From positions 43,265 through 107,264 of the forward strand of contig PNAA01000007.1 of NCBI GenBank assembly GCA_003169975.1: a stretch of DNA of 64,000 nucleotides, in the 5' to 3' direction. Shown piece after piece: positions 6,611 to 15,930 of the stretch. This stretch comes from Spartobacteria bacterium (GTDB taxonomy: Bacteria; Verrucomicrobiota; Verrucomicrobiia; Chthoniobacterales; UBA10450). How positions within the stretch are numbered: position 1 is the stretch's first letter; every line of letters begins with the position of its first letter. A program made the position numbers and the translations under genes. A model generated the notes under the pieces. The model saw only the letters and a list, made by a program, of their open reading frames with translations, searched no databases and was not told the origin of the DNA.

Positions 6611-9055
6611 GTGGCCAAACGCTCTCAACACAATGCATGGAATGAAGTTTACGCCCTCATCCTTCTCGGGACCGGGACGTTGCTCTTCCTTGCCCTGATC
6701 TCCTACGTCCCGAAGGACATCCCGACCTGGTTCCCGCTTCTTAACTCCACCTCCGCGCCGAATCACCCGGCGCAAAATTTTCTCGGCCCCCTCGGCGCGA
6801 TTGTCGCAGGCATTTGTTATTTTCTGGTTGGGGCGGCTTCTTATCTCCTCGCCGCCACCCTCCTCGGGTTTGGCGGCGCGAAACTTTTTCACGGTGAACT
6901 GAAGGTGAACCGCCGGATCGGCTGGATGGTTCTGTTCGTCGCTTCCGGCGCGTGTCTCTTTCAGTTGCAGCCCTGGTTTTTGCACGACTGGCACCGCGTT
7001 TTTAATATCGACGGTCCAGGCGGGCGGCTCGGTGCTTTCTTTGGCCGGCGTGTTTTCCGCGTCCTGATGGGCAAGGGGTCGGTCATCGTCCTCGCCGGCA
7101 TTTACCTGACGAGCCTGATCCTGATGACCGGGCTGCGGCCGATCTATCTCGTTAGGCAAAGCGTCCTCGCGACGCGCCGTGGCTTGGTCGCGCTCCGCCT
7201 CTGGCTTTTGCGCCGGCGGATGCGGAAGGCCGATTTGAAGGGCCAGCTCGAGATCAGCCGGCAGCAGATCGCCAAACAGCAGCGCGCGATCGAGAAAAAA
7301 CTGCGCAAGAAAGGCGCTCCGGTGCCCGAGCCGGCACTGCCGTTCGCGACCCCGGAGGAATTCGCCAATCGGCCGGAACCGAAAGTGGTCGATACCACCG
7401 CCCTGCCGGCGGAGGTGCCTCTGGCGCCGCGGAAGAAACCTTCGCTCGCGGAGTTGAAACGCGGCGGCGCGCAACCCGCCGCGGCGCCTGCCCTCACGAC
7501 GGCGAAAGACTGGGACGGCGAGAACTACCAGCTGCCTGGGATCGATCTGCTGGAAGAGCACGACAGCGAAGGGCGCGTCGCGACCGACCCGGCGGAGCTG
7601 GAGGAGATTCAGCAAACGTTGATTGAAACGCTCGCCCAGTTTGGCATTCAAGTTGCAGCCGGCGACATCACCAAAGGCCCGACCATCACCCGCTACGAAG
7701 TCTATCCCGCGAAAGGCGTGCGGGTGGACAAGATCGTTAGTCTGGAGCGCGACCTCGCCCGCGCGACACGCGCCGAACGGATCAACATTCTCGCGCCCAT
7801 TCCCGGCAAGGACACGGTCGGCATCGAGCTGGCCAACAGCCGCAAAGTGAAAGTGACGCTGCGCGAGTTGCTCCAGTCGGAGGATTGGAGCGCGACTACC
7901 GCGAAATTGCCGATCGCGCTCGGCAAAGATGTTTACGGGAAAACAATCATCGCCGATCTCGCGCAGATGCCGCACCTCCTCGTCGCCGGCACGACCGGCA
8001 GCGGCAAGAGCGTCTGCATCAACGCGCTCATCGCGAGCATGCTTTACCGGTTCACGCCCGATCAGCTCCGCTTCATCATGATCGATCCCAAAGTGGTCGA
8101 GATGCAGGTCTACAACTCGCTCCCGCATCTCGTCATCCCGGTTGTGACCGATCCGAAAAAAGTGCTCCTCGCCTTGCGCTGGGTGATCGATGAAATGGAA
8201 AAGCGCTACAAAATTTTCGCCAAGTCTGGCGTGCGCAACATCACCGGCTTCAACGCACGGCCGAAGAAGAAGACGCAGAAGGAACTCGACCTGGAGGGCG
8301 CCGCGCCGTCGGCGCCTAACGACGAAGGAAGCGACCGCGCGCTTCCCTCCAGCGGTCCAATCAAAGTCGCGCGTGAGGACGAACTCATCATCCCCGATCA
8401 CATGCCCTACATCGTGATCATCATCGACGAACTGGCCGACCTCATGCAGACCGCGCCGGCCGATGTCGAAAGCGCGATCGCGCGCATCACCCAGATGGCG
8501 CGCGCGGCCGGTATTCATCTCATCGTCGCGACCCAGACCCCGCGGGCCGACGTCGTTACCGGCGTGATCAAGGCAAACATTCCGAGCCGGATCGCCTTCC
8601 AGGTCGCCTCGAAGATCGACAGCCGCGTCATCCTCGACGAGAACGGCGCCGATCGATTGTTAGGCCAGGGCGACATGCTCTATCTGCCGCCGAGCACGTC
8701 GCGCCTCATTCGCGCCCAGGGCGCGCTCGTGACCGATGGCGAGATCGGACGCCTGGTTGATTTTGTGTCCGCGCAAAGTTCGCCCGCCTTCGACCTCGCG
8801 ATGCACGAGCGGATGGAATCGGCCGCCGCGCCTAACGACGACGTGACCGAGGAGGACGAAGAACTGGTCGAGAAATGCCTCGAGATCATCCGCCAGGAAA
8901 AGCGCGCCTCCACTTCGCTCCTGCAACGCCGCCTGCGGCTCGGCTACACCCGCGCCGCCCGGATCGTTGATATTCTGGAGCAGCGCGGCATATTGGGCCC
9001 CGGCGAAGGCGCGAAGCCGCGTGAGATTCTCGTCGATCTCGACGCGGCCGTTTGA
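6611..9055 (+). CDS. ftsK: DNA translocase FtsK
   Basis: 814 residues. Four membrane segments in the first 180 or so residues anchor the protein at the division septum. A charged linker follows, then the RecA-like motor with Walker A (GTTGSGKS, about residue 458) and Walker B (VIIIDELAD, about 606). The C-terminal 65 residues form the winged-helix gamma domain (STSLLQRRLRLGYTRAARI) that reads polar chromosome motifs. It pumps chromosome ends for dimer resolution and segregation. A lysine/proline-rich insert of about 45 residues lies before Walker B and contains one CCTAACG motif. The GTG start has a good upstream GGAG. It leads a probable operon with rodZ and rimO. Confidence 0.95.
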   Translation: MAKRSQHNAWNEVYALILLGTGTLLFLALISYVPKDIPTWFPLLNSTSAPNHPAQNFLGPLGAIVAGICYFLVGAASYLLAATLLGFGGAKLFHGELKVNRRIGWMVLFVASGACLFQLQPWFLHDWHRVFNIDGPGGRLGAFFGRRVFRVLMGKGSVIVLAGIYLTSLILMTGLRPIYLVRQSVLATRRGLVALRLWLLRRRMRKADLKGQLEISRQQIAKQQRAIEKKLRKKGAPVPEPALPFATPEEFANRPEPKVVDTTALPAEVPLAPRKKPSLAELKRGGAQPAAAPALTTAKDWDGENYQLPGIDLLEEHDSEGRVATDPAELEEIQQTLIETLAQFGIQVAAGDITKGPTITRYEVYPAKGVRVDKIVSLERDLARATRAERINILAPIPGKDTVGIELANSRKVKVTLRELLQSEDWSATTAKLPIALGKDVYGKTIIADLAQMPHLLVAGTTGSGKSVCINALIASMLYRFTPDQLRFIMIDPKVVEMQVYNSLPHLVIPVVTDPKKVLLALRWVIDEMEKRYKIFAKSGVRNITGFNARPKKKTQKELDLEGAAPSAPNDEGSDRALPSSGPIKVAREDELIIPDHMPYIVIIIDELADLMQTAPADVESAIARITQMARAAGIHLIVATQTPRADVVTGVIKANIPSRIAFQVASKIDSRVILDENGADRLLGQGDMLYLPPSTSRLIRAQGALVTDGEIGRLVDFVSAQSSPAFDLAMHERMESAAAPNDDVTEEDEELVEKCLEIIRQEKRASTSLLQRRLRLGYTRAARIVDILEQRGILGPGEGAKPREILVDLDAAV

Positions 9056-9067
9056 TCCGCCGTCTCG

Positions 9068-9943
9068 ATGCAAGCTCTCGGCCAAAAACTGCAGCAGGCG
9101 CGTCTCGCCAGGAAGATCACGCTCGAGGAAGCGTCCCGCGTGACCAAGATCCGTCAATCGCGCCTCCAGGAGATCGAAGCGGAAGATTTCTCAGGCTTCT
9201 CGAGCCTCGCTTATGCCAAGGGCTTTCTGCTCATTTATGGAAAATTTCTCGACGTCGATGTCACGCCCTATCTCGACGCGTTCGAAACGTCGAGCCACGT
9301 GAGCGTCGACGGCTATTCCTATCTGCAAGACGGACCGAGCGGTGCGCCGCCCCCCATCGTGCGCCGGGCTCCGGTGAAACGCCCGGCGCTCCTCCCTTTT
9401 ATCATCGCGGTGGGGGTTCTTGTTCTCGGCTTCTATCTCGTCAAGTTGCTGCTCGATATTCAACGCATCACGCCGTCGCGCACCGCCGCGCCGGTCGCGG
9501 TCGCGTCCGCGACACCCCGGCCCTCCGCCCCGCCGGTCGGAAATATTGCCGCGCCCCGCGCTCTCGCGGTGGAAAGCGCACCCGCGAGCGAGGCCCGCGT
9601 CACGGCGACGCCGCCGATCACCCTGGAAGCGGCGGAGCCTTCCCCGACCGAGCCGGAAGTGCGCCGCGCGGAGGCGGTCCATCCCGAGGATTTGATCGCG
9701 TCGCAGGCTGCGCCGGCGCGCGCCAACCGGGTGCAGATTACGCCGGTGCGGAAAACGTATCTTCGCGTGACGGTCGATAAGAATCCGGAGCCGGCCTTCG
9801 ACGGCTGGTTGGATCCGTCCGACCCGCCGCTTTCATTTCGCGGGCGGCACGTCAGGGTAAAAGTGTTGGAACGCGGGGCGGTGCAGATCACGAAAAACGG
9901 AGCGGCGCTCGTGACGGGCGATGCCGATGTCACCTTTGAATAG
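9068..9943 (+). CDS. rodZ: RodZ-like membrane-anchored helix-turn-helix protein
   Basis: 291 residues. The N-terminal 70 residues are a Cro/XRE-type helix-turn-helix domain (LGQKLQQARLARKITLEEAS) of the RodZ type, which binds MreB in cell-shape control. A single membrane span follows (residues about 108-130). After a long Ala/Pro-rich linker comes a C-terminal DUF4115-like beta domain (RVTVDKNPEPAFDGWLDP) outside the membrane. It starts 12 bp after ftsK and overlaps rimO by 23 bp, indicating one operon. This is a conserved bacterial arrangement next to ftsK and rimO. Confidence 0.82.
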   Translation: MQALGQKLQQARLARKITLEEASRVTKIRQSRLQEIEAEDFSGFSSLAYAKGFLLIYGKFLDVDVTPYLDAFETSSHVSVDGYSYLQDGPSGAPPPIVRRAPVKRPALLPFIIAVGVLVLGFYLVKLLLDIQRITPSRTAAPVAVASATPRPSAPPVGNIAAPRALAVESAPASEARVTATPPITLEAAEPSPTEPEVRRAEAVHPEDLIASQAAPARANRVQITPVRKTYLRVTVDKNPEPAFDGWLDPSDPPLSFRGRHVRVKVLERGAVQITKNGAALVTGDADVTFE

Positions 9944-11315
9944 CGCGCCCGACGCCGTGACCAGCCTAACGACGGTCGGAATGATCAGTCTCGGCTGCGC
10001 CAAGAACCTGGTCGATGCCGAGATCATGCTGGGCAGCGTGCTGGAGCGCGGGATGCAGATCACGCCGCACGCGGCCGAAGCGGATGTGCTGGTGGTGAAC
10101 ACCTGCGCCTTCATCGACTCGGCGAAGGAGGAATCGATCGAAGCGATTCTCGAGGCGCATCAGCAGCGCGGGCTCGGAAAGCGGCCTAACCAAAAGCTGA
10201 TTGTGAGCGGCTGCATGTCCCAGCGTTTTGCGAAGGAGTTGCGTGAACAGTTGCCGGAAGTCGACGCTTTCATCGGGCTCGATCAGGTGCGCGAACTGGG
10301 CGCGATCATCGAGCGGGTGGTGAGCGCGCAGAGCGAGCCGGGGGAAAGTTTCGTCACCGCGCGGCCGACTTACATTCCCGATTGGGACACGCCGCGCTTC
10401 CGCCTTACCCCGGCGCACAGTGTTTATTTGAAAATCGCCGAGGGCTGCAATCACCCGTGCAGCTTTTGTGTCATTCCTCAGATGCGCGGCCGGCATCGCA
10501 GCCGCCCGCCCGCCTCGGTCCTCGCGGAGATTCGCCGCCTCGCGGCCGAAGGGGTGAAGGAAATCAACCTGATCAGCCAGGATACCACTTACTACGGAAT
10601 GGATTTGTGGGCAGCGAAGGCCGGACCGCGCCAGCCGGTCGATTCGTCGCGCGGTCCGACGCTGGCCGCTTTGCTCCGCGCGATCGAGGAAATCGAGGGC
10701 GATTTCTGGGTCCGCCTCCTTTACACGCATCCAGCGCACTGGAGCGACGAACTGATCGAGACGATCGCGCAGGGCGGCAAAGTGGCGCGCTACATCGACG
10801 TGCCGTTACAGCACATCGACGAAGCGATGCTCGGCCGGATGCGTCGCGAAACGACCCGCGCCCACATCGAGGATTTGATCGTTAGGCTGCGCGCCGGGGT
10901 TCCGGGAATCGCCTTGCGGACCACCTTTATCGTCGGTTTTCCGGGCGAGACGGAGGCGGAGTTTGAGTCGCTCCTCGAATTCATCGAACGGGTGCGATTT
11001 GAGCGGCTCGGGATTTTCAAATACTCGCAGGAGGAAGGCTCGCGCGCGGCGAAGATGCCCGGGCAGATTTCCGCGGCGCAGAAAAACGCCCGGCACCGGC
11101 GGGCGATGACGCTGCAACAAAAAATCGCGCGTGAAATCGCCGCGGCGAAAGTCGGGGGCGAGTTCAAACTCCTGGTCGACCAGCCGTTCATCGCGCGGAC
11201 CGAAGCGGACGCCCCGGACGTCGACGCGCGCGTCCTGCTGGCCGAAGCCGCGCCGGTCGGCGAATTCGTTAGGCGAAAAATCACCGGCGCGCGGGGCTAC
11301 GACCTGCTCGCCTGA
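9921..11315 (+). CDS. rimO: ribosomal protein S12 methylthiotransferase RimO
   Basis: 464 residues, the family length. The N-terminal UPF0004 domain carries the three cysteines for one 4Fe-4S cluster (SLGCAKN, NTCAF, SGCMSQ). The radical-SAM core has the CNHPCSFC motif near residue 176 binding the second cluster. A C-terminal TRAM-like domain ends the protein. It adds a methylthio group to the universally conserved Asp of ribosomal protein S12. It overlaps the end of rodZ, so it is translationally coupled. Two CCTAACG-type motifs fall inside it and one at its start. Confidence 0.94.
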   Translation: MPMSPLNSAPDAVTSLTTVGMISLGCAKNLVDAEIMLGSVLERGMQITPHAAEADVLVVNTCAFIDSAKEESIEAILEAHQQRGLGKRPNQKLIVSGCMSQRFAKELREQLPEVDAFIGLDQVRELGAIIERVVSAQSEPGESFVTARPTYIPDWDTPRFRLTPAHSVYLKIAEGCNHPCSFCVIPQMRGRHRSRPPASVLAEIRRLAAEGVKEINLISQDTTYYGMDLWAAKAGPRQPVDSSRGPTLAALLRAIEEIEGDFWVRLLYTHPAHWSDELIETIAQGGKVARYIDVPLQHIDEAMLGRMRRETTRAHIEDLIVRLRAGVPGIALRTTFIVGFPGETEAEFESLLEFIERVRFERLGIFKYSQEEGSRAAKMPGQISAAQKNARHRRAMTLQQKIAREIAAAKVGGEFKLLVDQPFIARTEADAPDVDARVLLAEAAPVGEFVRRKITGARGYDLLA

Positions 11316-11397
11316 ACGATTGGGGATTGACACTCCGGGCAATGCCTGAGAGACACGTTGCCGGCGCAGTCGCGGAGAGCAATTTAATCCTGTTGTT

Positions 11398-12183
11398 ATG
11401 GCCGATTTGAACGAACCGAAAAAAGAGACCGTTCGAATTACTTTACCTCCGCGGACCCCGCAACGGCCCACAGTGCCGGTGGAAAAAGAAACGGCGCGCA
11501 TCAGCTTGCCGAATCGGCCGCCGGGTTCGCCCGCTGCGGCCACACCGCTGGCGGCGAGCGCACGGCCAACTTCGCCGGCTCCCGCCCGCCCGCCGCCGCC
11601 GCCATCGGTTGCGCCAAAGCCTTTGCCACCTTCTGGGGGTGCGCCGGCTAATCGCCCGCCCGCGCCGCCCATGGCCCGGCCACCCGCTCCCGCCCCGCCG
11701 GGAGCGATCCGTCCGCCGAATATTTCACCTCCACCCGCCGCCTTCAGGCCGCCATCTTCCTCACCGCCAGCGGAAGTGAAAGCAGCTCTTCCGCCTCCGC
11801 CCGCGGAAATGAAAGCACCACTGCCGCTCGCCGGGCCAAGGCCGCCCGCCCCGCCACCATCCAGGCCGCCTCCAGCGCCGCCCAAGCCCGGGATATTCCC
11901 GACGAAAACGCCAATGGAAAACTCTGGCGCGCAGACTGGCCCGCGTAAGGAAACTGCCCGCATCGGCCCCACCCCGGATTCGCCGATGAAAGCCACGGTG
12001 CGGTTGGGCAACGTCCAGCCGGCGAGTGTCCCGTCGGCCGGGGTCATCCGGACCGCGCCGCCGTTAGTTGCCAGTCCGCCGCCGGCGGGGTTGGTTGAAT
12101 CCGTCCCGCTGCAGCTTTGCTGGGCCTTGCTCGGCCTTTCCGCGCTAGCCTTGCTCATTCAACTCTGGACTTATTTTTTTTAA
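11398..12183 (+). CDS. proline-rich tail-anchored protein
   Basis: 261 residues. The sequence is dominated by Pro and Ala with four spaced basic blocks of the form KET(V/A)RI(T/S)LP, at the N-terminus (two copies) and around residues 180-205 (two copies). The last 23 residues are a single hydrophobic span (LCWALLGLSALALLIQLW) ending in YFF, so the protein is probably tail-anchored with its disordered part in the cytoplasm. It lies between rimO and trxA. I do not recognise the family; a scaffold role or a target of phosphorylation at the repeated Thr/Ser blocks is only a guess. Confidence 0.7.
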   Translation: MADLNEPKKETVRITLPPRTPQRPTVPVEKETARISLPNRPPGSPAAATPLAASARPTSPAPARPPPPPSVAPKPLPPSGGAPANRPPAPPMARPPAPAPPGAIRPPNISPPPAAFRPPSSSPPAEVKAALPPPPAEMKAPLPLAGPRPPAPPPSRPPPAPPKPGIFPTKTPMENSGAQTGPRKETARIGPTPDSPMKATVRLGNVQPASVPSAGVIRTAPPLVASPPPAGLVESVPLQLCWALLGLSALALLIQLWTYFF

Positions 12184-12190
12184 AAGACTC

Positions 12191-12520
12191 ATGGAAAACG
12201 GCACCGCAGTAACGATCGACGAATCAAATTTTGACCAGGAAGTGATGAAAAGCGCGCAACCCGTGCTAGTCGATTTCTGGGCCGAATGGTGCGGCCCGTG
12301 CAAGATGATTGCGCCGATCCTCGACGAGATCGCGAAGGAAAACGCCGGCACGGTCAAGGTCGCGAAAGTGAACGTCGATCACAACCAAAGCCTGTCGTTT
12401 CGCTACAATATTCGCGCGATCCCGACCCTGCTCTTCTTCAAGGACGGACAGGTGCGTGACCAGGTCACCGGCATGGCGAGCAAGAAGGACCTGCTCAACC
12501 GGATCGCGGCGCTCGCCTAA
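12191..12520 (+). CDS. trxA: thioredoxin
   Basis: 109 residues with the active site WCGPCK at residues 33-38, the cis-proline segment (IRAIPTLLFF) and a C-terminal helix, so a complete thioredoxin. It reduces cytoplasmic protein disulfides. It begins 7 bp after the proline-rich gene and is probably co-transcribed. The stop codon TAA lies inside a CCTAACG motif that is itself the loop of a small hairpin (GCTCG-CCTAA-CGAGC, 12511-12525), which may act in 3'-end formation. Confidence 0.96.
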   Translation: MENGTAVTIDESNFDQEVMKSAQPVLVDFWAEWCGPCKMIAPILDEIAKENAGTVKVAKVNVDHNQSLSFRYNIRAIPTLLFFKDGQVRDQVTGMASKKDLLNRIAALA

Positions 12521-12663
12521 CGAGCAGGTCGCCTGCATTTGTCATCCTGATCCGCGTCGACGGCGGAGAACCTCGCTTTCGCTCGAAATGACACGGTGCG
12601 GCAAACTTCGCCCTTGCCGCGCACGCGTATGGTTCGTTAACGTCGCCGCCGATCGTCCGACCC

Positions 12664-13498
12664 ATGCACAAGCCGCACCTCACTTTCTGGCAAATCTGGA
12701 ACATGAGCTTCGGCTTTCTTGGCATCCAGTTTGGCTGGGGCCGGCTCGGGCGGCGCCGTCCGTATTTTCTGGCCGGCGCGATTCTCAGCTCGCTGGCGCT
12801 GATTGCCATGCCCAACGCCAGCACCGTCTGGATGGCGGCCGGGCTGCTCTGGATTCTCGACGCTTCGATCAACATCAGCATGGAGCCGTTCCGCGCTTTC
12901 GTGGCGGACAAGTTGCCGGAAGAACAACGCTCGACCGGCTTCTCGATGCAGAGTTTGTTCATCGGGCTCGGCGCGGTGATTGCCTCCGGCCTGCCTTGGA
13001 TGATGACGAACTGGTTTCACATCACCGCCGCGGCCGGGTTGCTCTCGGTCGGTTTCATTCACGGGATGGAAAATCGGGCCTGGCTTCACTTATCGTTAGG
13101 GCTGGTCGGGATTGCCTGGGCCAGTATCCTCGCCATGCCTTATGCATGCTGGCGGGCGCGCTCCGCCGGAGAAAACCGGCGTTTACATGGGCATTTTCAA
13201 TTTCTTCATCGTCCTGCCCGAGATCGCGGCGGCGCTTTGTTTCGACAAACTGATGGGCAGCGTCCTGCACAATAGCCAGGTCGCCGCGGTCATGATCGGC
13301 GGCGGCTTTCTTTGCCTCGCCGCCGTTCTCGTCCAATTCGTTAGGGAAACACCCGCGGCGGTCGAACAACTGGACCGCGTGGTCGAAGAGGAGGGCATGC
13401 TGCCGACCATGACTCCGCCCGAGAGCCCGCTTGGCGCAGTCGTGAGCAACATCCGATGGCACGCCTCCTTTTTCGCGCGCTCGCGGCGCTTGGCCTGA
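12664..13498 (+). pseudogene. decayed SLC45-type MFS sugar transporter
   Basis: The first 26 codons (HLTFWQIWNMSFGFLGIQFGWG) match the N-terminus of bacterial SLC45-like MFS transporters, but the next residues jump to RLGRRRPYFLAGAILSSLAL, omitting about 50 residues. A second internal deletion joins GFIHGMENR to AWLHLSLGL. Around 13140-13165 two single-base losses move the frame, and the C-terminal part (KTGVYMGIFNFFIVLPEI) continues in another frame to 13498. The total is far below the usual 440-500 residues. The neighbouring amylase suggests an original maltodextrin or sugar uptake role. Sequence error cannot explain the in-frame deletions. Confidence 0.8.
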
Positions 13499-15930
13499 TG
13501 TCGACGGTGCTCGCAAGCGACGGTCCACGAGTGGAATTCATTGTCAGGCAGGAACGACTCGAGATCGCATTCCCGGGGGCCGATCTTAGCCCCGGGAAGA
13601 CATTTTTCGTGGCCCGTCGCGCCGGCCAGGATCTGGGATCCGCGGTCATCCCGTTCGGCGAAAATTTCGAGGGCTCCACCGTCTTTCTGCCGTTTCAAGC
13701 CGACCGGCTCTACTTCGTGCAGATTGGGCATGAGGCCGGCAGGATTTTCGAACGGCGTTGGGAAAATTGGAAATGGAGCGAGCGGCGCACCGCGCCTAAC
13801 GATGTCGAATGGGACGGTGCCCGATCCGTTCTTCGGCTGCCTCTGGCGGGTTTGCCGGGCAAAGTCGACGCGGCGGTTTACGCCAAGGACTTTGGCGAGG
13901 GCAAGACCTGGGGCCGCCTCGTCGCCTCTCAGGATCCCGCGGTTATCCCCGGGGAGGGCGACAAATACATCCCGCATTATTGCGAAGTCGATTTCCGCGC
14001 GAAGGACGCGCCGGCCGTCAAAGTCCGCGGCCGGCTCGGGCACGATGCCGACCGGCCGCGGATCTACCAGCTTTTCGTTAGGCTGTTTGGCAACCTCAAC
14101 GAAACCCGTCAACCGAACGGCACCCTGGCCGCGAACGGAGTCGGCAAGTTCAACGACATCAATGACGCGGCGTTGCACTCTCTGCAGAAGCTCGGTTTTT
14201 CGCATGTCTGGCTGACCGGCGTGCTGCAGCAGGCGACCGGCACCGATCACTCCGATATTGGCCAGCCGGTGGACGATCCGGACTTGCTCAAGGGAATCGC
14301 GGGCAGCCCGTATGCGATCAAGGATTACTTCGATGTTTGCCCCGATTACGCGGTCGATCCAAAGAAGCGCCTAACGGAATTTAAGGCACTCCTCGATCGC
14401 CTGCATCAGCATCGACTCAAAGCCCTGATCGATTTTGTCCCCAACCACGTCGCACGCTGCTATCACTCCGACATCAAGCCGGAGATCAACTTCGGGACGA
14501 ATGACGATCGCTCGCGCTTTTTCGATCCGCGGAACAACTTCTTCTATCTCCAGCCCGACGGAGACGGCCCTCCGCTGAAGATGCCCACCTGGCAGGACGG
14601 CGTCGCGCTCAGCCCGACCTGCAAGCTGGCCGGGATGCAATGCGACGGCCGTTTCGACGGGGAGCTGGAGCACGGCAAGGTCACGGGCAACAACGTCGTC
14701 AGTTGGAAACCCAGCCTCAACGATTGGTACGAGACGGTGAAACTGAACTACGGCTTCGATTTCACCGACCCGGCAAAACAGCGGCGCGCCTATCCCAGTG
14801 CCTGGCATCCCGACGCGCCGCTCCCCGATACCTGGACGAAAATGGACCAGGTGATCGCCTGCTGGCAGGGGATGGGGGTCGACGGTTTTCGCTGCGACAT
14901 GTCGCACATGGAGCCGCCCGAGTTTTGGAAATGGCTCATCGGCCGGGCTCGCGATCGGTCGCCTGACGTTTTCTTCATGGGCGAAGCCTACGACAGTGAT
15001 CCCGCGAAAGTTCCGGGCGGCGATCCGGTCATTTCCCTGCTCCACGGTGGTAAGTCGAACGTCATGTTCGACCTTCTCGACGCCGGCTTCGACGCGGTCT
15101 ACGACGACCCGAGTTACAAGGCGTTGAAAAATATCTACGACGGCCCGGGCTGGGCCAACGATCTCGATCACGTGCGCTCTGACGATTTCATTTTCGAAAA
15201 CTCGGTTCGTTATGCTGAGAACCACGATGAAGTCCGCCTCGCAAGTCGCGACAATTGGGGCGGCCTCGGCATGAAGGTCGGACGACCTGTGGCGGCCATC
15301 CTTTACGGGATCGGGCGTGGCTCATTGATGCTCTACAATGGCCAGGAAGTCGGCGAGCCGGCGGCGGGCGCGGAAGGATTCGGTGGGGACGACGCGCGCA
15401 CGACGATTTTCGATTACTGGTCGATGCCGGAGTTGGTGAAGTGGACTAACGGACATAAATACGACGGGGCCAGGCTCTCCGCCGACCAGACGCAGTTGCG
15501 CGAGGGTTACGGACGCCTCTTGGCCGTCACGAACGAGCCGGCTTTCCGCGACGGCGCTTTCTTCTCTTTGAATCCGGCGAACAACCAGAACCCGAAATTT
15601 GGCCAGATCGGAACAGAACCGGCCGGCGGCCATTGGCTCTACGCGTTCCTCCGCTTTGATCCGGCCTCGCGGCAGCGTTTCCTCGGCGTGGTAAATCTTC
15701 ATCCCAAAGAGGCATTGCCAGAGACGCGCATCTTTTTCCCCGACGCGGCGATCGAGTTTCTGCGTTTTGCGCCTAACGAAGGTAAGACTCTTCATTTCGT
15801 TGAGCGTCTTGCCGGCGATCTCGAGTTAACGATCAACCGCTCATCATTGGGCGGCCCGGATGGACTGGCGCTGCCGCCGTTGGCGCCGCTCACCCCATGT
15901 TTTTTTGAAATCAGCCCGCTTAACGATTAG
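13456..15930 (+). CDS. secreted GH13-family alpha-amylase
   Basis: 824 residues with an N-terminal signal (LLFRALAALGLMSTVLA), an N-terminal beta domain of about 190 residues, and a GH13 TIM barrel. Catalytic residues are visible: nucleophile Asp near 481 (GVDGFRCDMSH), acid/base Glu near 510 (FMGEAYDSD) and the transition-state Asp near 591 (YAENHDEV). DFVPNHVA is conserved region I. It hydrolyses alpha-1,4-glucans outside the cytoplasm. The start overlaps the 3' end of the broken transporter gene. It contains four CCTAACG-type motifs, among them codons for APND and APNE. Confidence 0.9.
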   Translation: MARLLFRALAALGLMSTVLASDGPRVEFIVRQERLEIAFPGADLSPGKTFFVARRAGQDLGSAVIPFGENFEGSTVFLPFQADRLYFVQIGHEAGRIFERRWENWKWSERRTAPNDVEWDGARSVLRLPLAGLPGKVDAAVYAKDFGEGKTWGRLVASQDPAVIPGEGDKYIPHYCEVDFRAKDAPAVKVRGRLGHDADRPRIYQLFVRLFGNLNETRQPNGTLAANGVGKFNDINDAALHSLQKLGFSHVWLTGVLQQATGTDHSDIGQPVDDPDLLKGIAGSPYAIKDYFDVCPDYAVDPKKRLTEFKALLDRLHQHRLKALIDFVPNHVARCYHSDIKPEINFGTNDDRSRFFDPRNNFFYLQPDGDGPPLKMPTWQDGVALSPTCKLAGMQCDGRFDGELEHGKVTGNNVVSWKPSLNDWYETVKLNYGFDFTDPAKQRRAYPSAWHPDAPLPDTWTKMDQVIACWQGMGVDGFRCDMSHMEPPEFWKWLIGRARDRSPDVFFMGEAYDSDPAKVPGGDPVISLLHGGKSNVMFDLLDAGFDAVYDDPSYKALKNIYDGPGWANDLDHVRSDDFIFENSVRYAENHDEVRLASRDNWGGLGMKVGRPVAAILYGIGRGSLMLYNGQEVGEPAAGAEGFGGDDARTTIFDYWSMPELVKWTNGHKYDGARLSADQTQLREGYGRLLAVTNEPAFRDGAFFSLNPANNQNPKFGQIGTEPAGGHWLYAFLRFDPASRQRFLGVVNLHPKEALPETRIFFPDAAIEFLRFAPNEGKTLHFVERLAGDLELTINRSSLGGPDGLALPPLAPLTPCFFEISPLND

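Noticed and set aside
6410..8518. 702-codon open frame antisense to ftsK
   Set aside because: Arg/His/Asp-rich composition with no family resemblance; it is the complement of the GC-rich ftsK coding frame.
10191..10191. CCTAACC and CCTAACA variants (near 10184, 41446, 46679, 60788) as further motif copies
   Set aside because: They differ in the last core base and lack the CG arm, so I did not count them; they may be decayed copies.
11327..11360. TTGACA as a -35 box upstream of the proline-rich gene
   Set aside because: No acceptable -10 hexamer lies 16-18 bp downstream.
10806..12158. 450-codon Gly/Ala-rich antisense frame
   Set aside because: It is the mirror of rimO and the proline-rich gene (Pro codons read as Gly on the other strand).
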